52,977 nucleotides of DNA from contig NZ_LRAC01000016.1 of the NCBI RefSeq assembly GCF_001517085.1, forward strand, positions 1 to 52,977, written 5' to 3'. The notes under the pieces are model-generated. The model did no database searches. It was not told the DNA's origin and was given only the letters and a program-made list of their open reading frames with translations. Below are positions 37,530 to 44,921 of the stretch, one piece after another (position 1 is the stretch's first letter; every line of letters begins with the position of its first letter). The DNA comes from Paenibacillus sp. DMB5 (lineage in GTDB: Bacteria > Bacillota > Bacilli > Paenibacillales > Paenibacillaceae). The position numbers and the translations under genes were made by a program.

Positions 37530-37543
37530 AGTAAACGCATTCA
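37530..37543 (+). promoter_or_regulatory. cre-like box before Gfo/Idh gene
   Basis: AGTAAACGCATTCA matches the CcpA consensus TGWAARCGYTWNCW at 12 of 14 positions, in the divergent AraC/oxidoreductase gap. Confidence 0.4.
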
Positions 37544-37568
37544 AAACAATAGCGATGGAGTGATTACA

Positions 37569-38855
37569 GTGGGAAGCAAGAAATATGCTTTTGTGGGCAC
37601 GGGCGGCCGGGCCGAATTCTTTTACGGGGAGATTATAACGAATTACCGGGAGACCGCGGAGATCGTGGGCTTGTGTGATGTCAACGGGGCGAGAATGGCT
37701 TACGTGAATACCCTGCTGACGGACAAATATAATTACCATGCTGTTCCAGCGTATAAGGCCCATGAGTTTGATAAAATGATCGAAGAGACGAAGCCGGATA
37801 CCGTGATCGTAACCAGTGTTGACCGCACGCACCACCGTTATATTGTCCGGGCCATGGAGCTGGGCTGTGATGTGATTTCCGAGAAGCCGATGACCACGGA
37901 TGTGGAAAAATGCAAGGAAATTCTGGGTGCAATCGAACGCACCGGCAAGAAGCTGCGCGTAACCTTCAACTACCGCTATGCGCCGCACAACACCAAAATC
38001 CGCGAGCTGCTGATGGACGGGGCGATCGGTGAGGTGCTGTCCGTCAACTTTGAATGGCTGCTTAACACGCAGCACGGTGCGGATTATTTCCGCAGATGGC
38101 ACCGCGACAAGCGCAACAGCGGAGGGCTGCTGGTCCACAAATCGACGCATCACTTTGACCTGATGAATTTCTGGCTCGGCTCGCAGCCGGATACGGTATT
38201 TGCGATGGGCGATCTGCGTTTCTACGGGCGGGAGAATGCCGAGAAGCGCGGGGTTACCGAGTTCTACCAGCGGGTGCACGGAAGCAAGGCGGCAGAGAAT
38301 GATCCGTTTGCCCTGCATCTCAAGGACAATGAGCAGCTGAAAAAGATGTATCTGGACACCGAGCACGAGGACGGGTATTTGCGCGACCAGAGCGTTTTTG
38401 GCGACAATATCAGCATTGAGGATACCATGGGCGTTATGGTCAAATACAAGAACAAGACAATCATGAACTACTCCCTGAATGCCTACCTGCCGTGGGAAGG
38501 CTTCAATATAGTATTCAACGGCACCAAAGGCCGGATGGAGGTAAAGGTTGTGGAGCAATCCTACGTCAATGCCGGAGGCGGCAAGGATCAGGAGGGTGCG
38601 GTAAAAGACAAGCAGATTACGGTTTTCCCGCAGTTTGCTGCCCCGTATGAGGTGGAGATTGAGGAAGGCGTAGGCGGACACGGCGGGGGGGACCCGGTGA
38701 TGCTGCGCGATATTTTCGAGCGTCCGGCGGATGACCGCTTTAACCGGGCAGCTTCGCACATTGACGGTGCCCAGTCGATTCTGACCGGCATTGCCGCTAA
38801 CCAGTCGATTGCCACCGGACTGCCGGTCAAAGTGGATCAGCTGCTCAAGCTGTAA
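37569..38855 (+). CDS. Gfo/Idh/MocA family oxidoreductase
   Basis: 428 residues from GTG 37569, preceded by TGGAGTG; a longer frame from ATG 37503 has no RBS. NAD(P)-binding Rossmann motif YAFVGTGGR at the N-terminus, and the family EKP motif in VISEKPMTTD with the catalytic-site Lys. The C-terminal alpha/beta domain binds the sugar or inositol substrate. Cytosolic dehydrogenase of a polyol, inositol or keto-sugar; the substrate is unknown. Probably controlled by the divergent AraC protein and by carbon repression (cre-like box upstream). Confidence 0.92.
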   Translation: MGSKKYAFVGTGGRAEFFYGEIITNYRETAEIVGLCDVNGARMAYVNTLLTDKYNYHAVPAYKAHEFDKMIEETKPDTVIVTSVDRTHHRYIVRAMELGCDVISEKPMTTDVEKCKEILGAIERTGKKLRVTFNYRYAPHNTKIRELLMDGAIGEVLSVNFEWLLNTQHGADYFRRWHRDKRNSGGLLVHKSTHHFDLMNFWLGSQPDTVFAMGDLRFYGRENAEKRGVTEFYQRVHGSKAAENDPFALHLKDNEQLKKMYLDTEHEDGYLRDQSVFGDNISIEDTMGVMVKYKNKTIMNYSLNAYLPWEGFNIVFNGTKGRMEVKVVEQSYVNAGGGKDQEGAVKDKQITVFPQFAAPYEVEIEEGVGGHGGGDPVMLRDIFERPADDRFNRAASHIDGAQSILTGIAANQSIATGLPVKVDQLLKL

Positions 38856-38883
38856 CTTACGTTGTTAAAAGAATAATGTACTG

Positions 38884-38913
38884 GAGGCCGTCCTGAGCCG
38901 GGGCGGTCTCTTT
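38884..38913 (+). terminator. terminator of Gfo/Idh gene
   Basis: GAGGCCG/CGGTCTC stem, extended by TCC/GGG, followed by TTTGT. Lies between convergent genes. Confidence 0.65.
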
Positions 38914-38929
38914 GTGCTACTGCCTGCTG

Positions 38930-39385
38930 CTATAACAAGGATTTAAAAGAATGGCGGATGACATCCCCGCGGCTGATGATACCGACAAGCACATTGTTGC
39001 GTTCAACCGGAACCTTTTTGATCTGTTTTTTGCCCAGAACTGCAGCGATTCGTTCAACATCCTCGTCCCAGGCTACCGTGGTCACCTTTCTCTTGGCGAT
39101 GGACATGACGTTGAGGTTCAGCAGCCGCCGGGTCCGTTCCTCGAATTCATCCTCGTCGCCTTTAATCACATTGATCTGGAAAAAGGAATCAACGATCAGA
39201 TCATCGTGCTTTCCGATATACCGCATGATGTCCCCGTCGCTGATGTAGGCAACAATTTCGTTCCGGTCGTTGATGACCGGCATGCCGCTGATCCGGTGCT
39301 CCAGGCATTTCTCAATAACGGTACGCACGGTATCGTATTCCTTCACCTTGTATACCTGCCGAATCATGATTTCATGAGCTTTCAT
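38930..39385 (-). CDS. CBS domain pair protein
   Basis: 151 residues. Two CBS motifs: residues about 7-60 (VRTVIEKCLEHRISGMPVI) and about 95-148 (VERIAAVLGKKQIKKVPVE). Such stand-alone pairs bind adenine nucleotides and regulate partner proteins. ATG 39385 with a GTGGGGGA RBS. Partner unknown; divergent from a MarR gene. Confidence 0.9.
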   Translation of the reverse strand: MKAHEIMIRQVYKVKEYDTVRTVIEKCLEHRISGMPVINDRNEIVAYISDGDIMRYIGKHDDLIVDSFFQINVIKGDEDEFEERTRRLLNLNVMSIAKRKVTTVAWDEDVERIAAVLGKKQIKKVPVERNNVLVGIISRGDVIRHSFKSLL

Positions 39386-39428
39386 GAGGTTCCCCCACCT
39401 GTGAATGGACTAGCTTTTGCTGAAATAA

Positions 39429-39464
39429 CTTGTATAATGAAACTATATACTTGTATTATACAAG
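39429..39464. promoter_or_regulatory. MarR-type operator and promoter region
   Basis: CTTGTATTATACAAG at 39450-39464 is a perfect 15-bp palindrome (odd centre), and a related half CTTGTATAAT lies at 39429-39438. TATAAT boxes are embedded on both strands. It lies between the CBS gene and the MarR gene and probably binds the MarR protein. Confidence 0.65.
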
Positions 39465-39523
39465 CTGCGAATTTGAAGTCAATAAATATCGGAATATGCA
39501 GGAAAGAGAGGCTGCTGCACATT

Positions 39524-39955
39524 ATGGAACGAAGCCCGCTAGAAGCAATTGAACTGGAAATGACCATTCTCAGCCGCCGGTTGATCTCCATCAGCACTTA
39601 CAAAAAGTATGGGATTCTTGATCACTCGGCCTATCTGCTGCTGCATCAGATTGCATCGCACGGCTCCGCCGGCGTGAAGGCCCTGGCCGATGAGTTCCAT
39701 CTGGACATTTCAACAATCAGCAGGCAAGCCTCAGCCCTCGAGCAAAAAGGCTATGTGTTCCGCGTTCCCGATCCGCAGGATGGCAGAGCCTATACGCTGG
39801 AGATGACAGAGCTGGGCGCTGAGACGCTGAAGAGTGATACGGAATTGCGCCGGGACAAGTTCGCGCAGCTGCTGCAGGACTTTAGTGAAGCGGAACGTGA
39901 ACAGCTGGGGCATCTGCTGCAGAAGCTGAATGATGCTGTATTTCGGGCGATGTAA
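39524..39955 (+). CDS. MarR family regulator
   Basis: 143 residues from ATG 39524; upstream in-frame sequence has no other start with an RBS, and the RBS here is weak. Winged helix-turn-helix with GVKALADEFHLDISTISRQASALEQKGYV in outline, the MarR recognition helix, and the DPQDGRAYTLEMTELG wing. It most likely represses itself and the divergent CBS gene through the palindrome just upstream. A second MarR gene follows 36 bases later. Confidence 0.88.
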   Translation: MERSPLEAIELEMTILSRRLISISTYKKYGILDHSAYLLLHQIASHGSAGVKALADEFHLDISTISRQASALEQKGYVFRVPDPQDGRAYTLEMTELGAETLKSDTELRRDKFAQLLQDFSEAEREQLGHLLQKLNDAVFRAM

Positions 39956-39991
39956 CGGCCGGGCTGACTATACCATACACGGAGGTATCTT

Positions 39992-40513
39992 ATGGATTCC
40001 CAGAATCATCAGGAAGAGCAGCTGCTGAAGGTACTTGAGAATATCAGAAGTTTAACGAACCGTACGAACTGGAATGATCCGCTTCCCTACGGTGAATTTC
40101 TGATGATGTTCATGATCAATGTGATGATGAAAAAAGAGGAGGCCCGGCCGGATTCGCCGGAGTGCCGCGGCATCATGGTTTCCAGGTTAAGCGAGCTGCT
40201 GCAGATCAGCAGGCCTACCGCTTCACAGACCATCAGTGCGCTGGAGGACAAGGGCTTTATCCGGCGGACGGTTTCCCCGGCCGACCGGAGAGCCGTATAT
40301 ATCAGCCTAACCGGTGAGGGGCAGGCAGTATTCCGGGAGCGGATGGCCCGTTATTCAGGTATCCTGAATGAAATCATTAATAAGGTGGGCCGGGAAGAGG
40401 TTGACCAGCTGCTCGCCACCTGCGACCGCCTGCGTAATGTGGTGGAGGAAGTAAGACAGCGTTATACGGCTGGCCAGCCGGAAGGCCGGAAGCAGACTGC
40501 AGGAACATTGTAA
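39992..40513 (+). CDS. MarR family regulator, second
   Basis: 173 residues; ATG 39992 with GGAGGT. Winged helix with SRLSELLQISRPTASQTISALEDKGFI in outline and a SPADRRAVYISLTGEG wing. Only weakly similar to the preceding MarR gene, so not a recent copy. Probably in one operon with it. Target not evident. Followed by a terminator. Confidence 0.88.
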   Translation: MDSQNHQEEQLLKVLENIRSLTNRTNWNDPLPYGEFLMMFMINVMMKKEEARPDSPECRGIMVSRLSELLQISRPTASQTISALEDKGFIRRTVSPADRRAVYISLTGEGQAVFRERMARYSGILNEIINKVGREEVDQLLATCDRLRNVVEEVRQRYTAGQPEGRKQTAGTL

Positions 40514-40539
40514 CGGCAAATATAGCAGTTTTCCCATTG

Positions 40540-40577
40540 AACCTTGCAGGAGGGCGATAATCTCCGCGGGGTTTTTT
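40540..40577 (+). terminator. terminator of MarR operon
   Basis: AACCTTGCAGGAG pairs with CTCCGCGGGGTT (one bulge), followed by TTTTT. Confidence 0.8.
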
Positions 40578-40613
40578 GGCATAGAGGGAAAAATGGCTGT
40601 TCCCGCGGCATTT

Positions 40614-40690
40614 GCCCCCTGTAAACCGGGAATGCTGTACGCCGGGTACCGCAGATGTACCTGTTCAAGCCGGACGTATGCCTCTATGAT
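40614..40690 (+). promoter_or_regulatory. promoter element shared with 47362-47438
   Basis: Blocks GCCCCCTG (40614), TGTACGC (40636) and TGTACCTGTTCA (40656), then a TATGAT -10 box at 40685-40690. The same blocks occur in the same order upstream of the importer 4 operon, and in both cases the distance from GCCCCCTG to TATGAT is 71 bases. Strong candidate for a common activator site. Confidence 0.75.
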
Positions 40691-40722
40691 TTTCTCGTAC
40701 GGAAAGCATTTCCATTCATTAA

Positions 40723-40736
40723 TGGAAGCGCTTTAT
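40723..40736 (+). promoter_or_regulatory. cre-like box upstream of GH27 gene
   Basis: TGGAAGCGCTTTAT matches the CcpA consensus TGWAARCGYTWNCW at 12 of 14 positions, between the TATGAT box and the start codon, a repressing position. Confidence 0.55.
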
Positions 40737-40761
40737 AAACTGCGAGGGGAGCTGGGATAAT

Positions 40762-43700
40762 TTGAAGTCTTTGGCTAAAAGGATCGGGGTCAGTCTGCTG
40801 CTCTGCATGATGGTAGCTGTACAGGCCGGAATAGCGGGAATCACAGGGAATGTGGCAGAAGCAGCGGACAAAGCGCTGGCCCAGAAGCCGTATATGGGCT
40901 GGAGCAGCTACAGCATGCAGGTATATGAACCATCCGGTAACTGGATATCGGCAGAGCGCATCAAGGAGCAGTCTGATGCCATGCACGAGAAGCTCCAGGC
41001 CTACGGCTATGAATATATCAATATTGATGCAGGCTGGAACGGCGGCATGGATGAATACGGCCGGCCAATACCTAACGCAGAGCGCTATCCGGACGGGTTC
41101 CAGGACGTTATCGACTATGTGCATAACAACGGCCAGAAGATCGGGATTTATCTGATTCCGGGTGTATCGATTGACGCCTATAACCAGAATCTCGAAATAT
41201 ACGGCACCAACGGGGAGTGCAGAATACAGGACATCACCTATAAGCCTTTGACGGTTATGGATTACTGGAACTCCTATACTTACAAAATTGATTTCACTAA
41301 TCCCTGTGCCCAAAAATATGTGGACTCGATCGCCGATCTTCTCGGCGAGTGGGGCATCGACTTCGTGAAGTTCGACAGCGTTACTCCAGGCTCGGGCATC
41401 AATAATCTCAGCCGTGATGCGCGCGGGGATGTCGAGGCCTGGTCCAAGGCGCTGGACCGGCATGATATCTGGTTTGAGCTGTCATGGGCGCTTGACCACA
41501 ACTACGCGGACTTCTGGAAGCAGTATGCCAACGGCTGGCGGATCCATTGGGATGTGGAGTCCTATGACAGCAGTGTCGGGCTGACCCAGTGGGCCAATAT
41601 CGCCCGCCTGTTCCCTGAGGCCGCGATCTGGTGGAGGGAAGCCGGCCCCGGCGGCTGGAATGATTTTGATTCCCTCAATGTCGGCAACGGTGCGATGGAC
41701 GGACTTACGCGGGATGAGCGGCAGACAGCCATGACCTTCTGGGCAGTGTCGGCGGCGCAGCTCTATATCGGCAATGATATGACCCGGCTGGATGATTTCG
41801 GAATGCAGCTGCTGACTAATGAGGAGGTCATCGCCGTCAACCAGGCCGGACATCCGGCGCATCCGGTGTCAATGAACAGCCAGCAGCAGGTCTGGTATGC
41901 CAATAACGGTGACGGGACTTACAACGTGGCCCTGTTCAATCTGGGCAGCCGCAGCGCCGCAGTGGATGTGGATTGGAGTGACATCGGGCTGGAGGGGCCG
42001 GCCTCTGTCCGTGATCTGTGGAGCCGCAGCGAGCTGGGGACATTCGATACCGGCTTCAGCAGCGGAACGCTGGAGCCGCATGCCTCAAGGCTGCTCAAGG
42101 TTACGGCCAAGAGCGGAACATCCATTGTCAACGATGATGATACGAATGTCCGCTATACCGGCTCCTGGAAGCGGAACGGCGGCAAGGAGCAGACTCCTGC
42201 TTCACAGGACATCTCTATAAAGATCACTGAATCAACGCAGCCTCCCGGCGGCGGAACTCCAACTGAGCCCGGCGGCGGGACAGTCACGCAAGCGGTCTAT
42301 ATCAATGACAGCGACAGCGGCATTGTCTACAGCGGAGCCTGGTCCTCGCAGTCGGGCAGAACCCACGGGGATTACCGGGGGGATGTTCACTATACCGAGA
42401 CGGACGGTGATTATTTTGAATACACCTTTAAGGGAACGGGCATTGAACTGCTGACGGAGAAGGATTCCTCGCAAGGGGATATCCTGGTCTACCTGGACGA
42501 TGAAGCCAGCCCGCAGACGGTCAGCACCTACACACCGGGGTCCAAGGAAGCCCAGCAGGTTGTCTACAGTGTGAAGGGTCTTGCTGATGAAGAGCATACG
42601 CTGAAGGTAGTGAAGGGCTCAGGCCAATACATGCTGCTGGATGCGCTGAAAATCAGCGTTAGCCGGCTGCTTGACCCGGCGTCAGCTGAATTCGATAAAG
42701 CGCCGGGCGAACAGGCGGATGTGTCCGTTAGCCTTCCGGCGGGCAGTGACTCCCTGCAGGAGGTCAGAAACGGCACAGCCTTGCTGGCAAAGGGCGGAGA
42801 CTATACAGTAAGCCGTGACGGGGTCACTATCCGTAAGGATTACCTGTATAATCTGCCTTCAGGTAAAGCGGAGCTGACCTTTACGTTCGACGGAGGCGCC
42901 AGTGCGGTGCTTGAGATAAGCATCACGGGCTCGGCTATGGTCCGCTATTCGTTCATTAACAATGACGATCCGGCTATTGTATACAATGGCTCGTGGTCAC
43001 GAAGCACAGGCCGTGGAATGGGCGATTACAAGGATGATGTACAGTACGCCGAGCAGAATGGCGACTCCTTCGAATATACCTTCAACGGTACGGGCATCCA
43101 GCTGTATACCGAGAAAGACGCCTCCCAGGGCGATATGGATATTTACATCGACGGGGAGTTCAAGGAGACGGTCAGTGCCTACAATAACGGGCGTCTGGCA
43201 CAGCAGAACCTGTACAGCATTACAGGACTGCCCGAAGGGCTTCATACCCTGAAGGCGGTAAAGAAATCGGGCAGCTTCATGCTGCTGGATATGCTGAAGG
43301 TGGAAATCCCCGATCTGATCAATCCGGTGGAGGCTGTCTTCGACAAGTCTGCGCCAGCCGGGCTGGAGGTAAAGCTGCTGCGTCAGCCTTCCCTGTTCGG
43401 CGGAATCCGCCAGGGCGCTTATACATTGGCTGAAGAGACGGATTATACACTTTCAGGCGATACGGTAACAGTGAAGCAGGAGTTTCTGGCTGCACAGCCG
43501 GAAGGCACGCTCCAGCTGACGTTTGCCTTTAACGGAGATTATTTGAATGATGTCCACTATACGGAAGCTGACGGGGATTATCTGGAGTATACGTTTAGCG
43601 GAACCGGTATTTCCATGAGCGGACCCAAGGGGCCTGGACTGGGCGACATGGATATCTATCTGGATGGCGAATTCATCCAGACAGTCAGTGCCTCCGGCAG

Positions 43701-44172
43701 TGAGCGGCAGGTTCTGCAGAAGCTCTTCAGCCTGAGCGGCCTAAGCAGCGGGGTTCATGTGCTGAAGGCGGTTAAAGCCTCAGGCAGCCTGATGCTCAGC
43801 GACCAGCTCAGCTATATTGTCGGCGGCGGAGACGCTGGTCCCGTGGAGCCTACAGATCCCGGCGGGCAGCCAACGCCTGCACCATCAGCTACAGCATCAC
43901 CGGCTCCAACCCCGACACCAGAGACCGCTGTTCCGGGAGGGGTTCCGGCAGCAACGGCAGCTCCGTCGGCAACGCCTTCCGCTACGCCTGTGCCAAGCGC
44001 GTCACCGGCAGCGGACCCGGATGCCGTGAAGCAGCATGCAGCCTATATCAGCGGCTACCCTGACGGATTATTTAAACCGGAGCAGAAGATTACCCGGGCT
44101 GAGATGGCGGCTTTGCTGGTTAAGGCAGCTGACCGTGAAAGCGGGGGAGAGCACCGGCGTTCAGTGATCTAA
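40762..44172 (+). CDS. GH27 alpha-galactosidase-type enzyme, multimodular, surface
   Basis: 1,136 residues to the first stop; about 1,289 with the SLH tail restored. TTG start after GAGGGGAG. Signal peptide 1-36. GH27 (beta/alpha)8 barrel about 40-350: nucleophile Asp205 in FVKFDSV, likely acid/base Asp264 in RIHWDVES. C-terminal beta domain to about 450. Then a half module (NDDDTNVRYTGSW), two full carbohydrate-binding-like modules and one truncated, separated by two X2-type domains, a Pro/Thr/Ser linker and a first SLH repeat (GYPDGLFKPEQKITRAEMAA). GH27 members are alpha-galactosidases or beta-L-arabinopyranosidases. Held on the cell surface by SLH repeats, it would release sugars for importer 4. 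Confidence 0.9.
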   Translation: MKSLAKRIGVSLLLCMMVAVQAGIAGITGNVAEAADKALAQKPYMGWSSYSMQVYEPSGNWISAERIKEQSDAMHEKLQAYGYEYINIDAGWNGGMDEYGRPIPNAERYPDGFQDVIDYVHNNGQKIGIYLIPGVSIDAYNQNLEIYGTNGECRIQDITYKPLTVMDYWNSYTYKIDFTNPCAQKYVDSIADLLGEWGIDFVKFDSVTPGSGINNLSRDARGDVEAWSKALDRHDIWFELSWALDHNYADFWKQYANGWRIHWDVESYDSSVGLTQWANIARLFPEAAIWWREAGPGGWNDFDSLNVGNGAMDGLTRDERQTAMTFWAVSAAQLYIGNDMTRLDDFGMQLLTNEEVIAVNQAGHPAHPVSMNSQQQVWYANNGDGTYNVALFNLGSRSAAVDVDWSDIGLEGPASVRDLWSRSELGTFDTGFSSGTLEPHASRLLKVTAKSGTSIVNDDDTNVRYTGSWKRNGGKEQTPASQDISIKITESTQPPGGGTPTEPGGGTVTQAVYINDSDSGIVYSGAWSSQSGRTHGDYRGDVHYTETDGDYFEYTFKGTGIELLTEKDSSQGDILVYLDDEASPQTVSTYTPGSKEAQQVVYSVKGLADEEHTLKVVKGSGQYMLLDALKISVSRLLDPASAEFDKAPGEQADVSVSLPAGSDSLQEVRNGTALLAKGGDYTVSRDGVTIRKDYLYNLPSGKAELTFTFDGGASAVLEISITGSAMVRYSFINNDDPAIVYNGSWSRSTGRGMGDYKDDVQYAEQNGDSFEYTFNGTGIQLYTEKDASQGDMDIYIDGEFKETVSAYNNGRLAQQNLYSITGLPEGLHTLKAVKKSGSFMLLDMLKVEIPDLINPVEAVFDKSAPAGLEVKLLRQPSLFGGIRQGAYTLAEETDYTLSGDTVTVKQEFLAAQPEGTLQLTFAFNGDYLNDVHYTEADGDYLEYTFSGTGISMSGPKGPGLGDMDIYLDGEFIQTVSASGSERQVLQKLFSLSGLSSGVHVLKAVKASGSLMLSDQLSYIVGGGDAGPVEPTDPGGQPTPAPSATASPAPTPTPETAVPGGVPAATAAPSATPSATPVPSASPAADPDAVKQHAAYISGYPDGLFKPEQKITRAEMAALLVKAADRESGGEHRRSVI

Positions 44173-44630
44173 AGGCCGGTCACTGGGCGGTAGAGGCTAT
44201 AACCGGTGCAGCCTCCATGGGGCTGATGAACGGGTATCCGGACGGCAGCTTCAAGCCGGACCGGCAGATTACCCGGGCAGAATTGGCCAGCCTCGTAGTG
44301 CTGCTTGGGAATATTACTGCGGCGCCTGGAGCCGGATATAGTGATGTTGCGGCTGGTTACTGGGCAGAATCCGCTATCCTGCAGGCGCAGGGAGCCGGCA
44401 TCCTGAAAGGGTATGCTGACGGCACCTTCCGCCCCGGCCAGCCGGTGACCCGTGCTGAAGCAGTGACTGCCGTAAACAGGGCGCTCGGCAGAGGACCGTT
44501 ATCCGGTGCGGATGCCTCCCCATGGAGCGATGTTCCGCTCACACACTGGGCCTTCGGGGATATTCTGGAGGCTTCGATGGATCACACCTACACGGAAAAG
44601 AGCGGGGGCGGGGAAGAGCTGAGCCGTTGA
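44151..44630 (+). pseudogene. out-of-frame SLH tail of the GH27 enzyme
   Basis: After GGGGG at 44143-44147 the frame shifts. The other frame reads FSDLKAGHWAVEAI, a second SLH repeat (GYPDGSFKPDRQITRAELAS) and a third (GYADGTFRPGQPVTRAEAVT), ending at 44630. Adding one G restores a three-repeat SLH anchor. SLH repeats bind pyruvylated cell-wall polymer. If the shift is real, the enzyme has a single SLH repeat and is probably poorly anchored. Confidence 0.85.
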
Positions 44631-44688
44631 TGCTTTTGCCGGCACCGTTAAGTACCGGTATGAGAAAAAATGCAAGGAAGCAAAGCGT

Positions 44689-44716
44689 AAAGGAGCCGGC
44701 AGCGGCTCCTTTTTTC
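44689..44716 (+). terminator. terminator of GH27-SLH gene
   Basis: AAGGAGCCG (44690-44698) pairs with CGGCTCCTT (44703-44711), then TTTTT. Confidence 0.9.
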
Positions 44717-44882
44717 GCCGGGCAGCCAGAAGCCCGAAAGCTGGAGAAACCGAGCATTGTGCAGCAGAAGCTGCAATAGAATAGGCTACAGGATCAGCTA
44801 AGTTTAAGATAGCCTAATGCCGATTCAGTCAGGGCAGCGCCTGACAAGGGACTTGACTGCCGGGCAAATTGTTTTAAGCTTA

Positions 44883-44901
44883 TATAATGATAGCGCTATC
44901 A
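44883..44901 (+). promoter_or_regulatory. -10 box and overlapping cre-like palindrome
   Basis: TATAAT at 44883-44888 is followed directly by the 14-bp perfect palindrome TGATAGCGCTATCA (44888-44901), one mismatch from the CcpA consensus. It overlaps the expected transcription start of the regulator gene. Confidence 0.65.
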
Positions 44902-44921
44902 ATCGGGAGGGGAATGAATCC

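Noticed and set aside
37515..38759. Minus-strand frame of 414 codons
   Set aside because: Exact shadow of the Gfo/Idh gene, which has clear Rossmann and EKP motifs on the plus strand.
38951..39523. N-terminal extension of the first MarR gene
   Set aside because: It would run antisense through the CBS gene and through the operator; the MarR family begins at about 39524.
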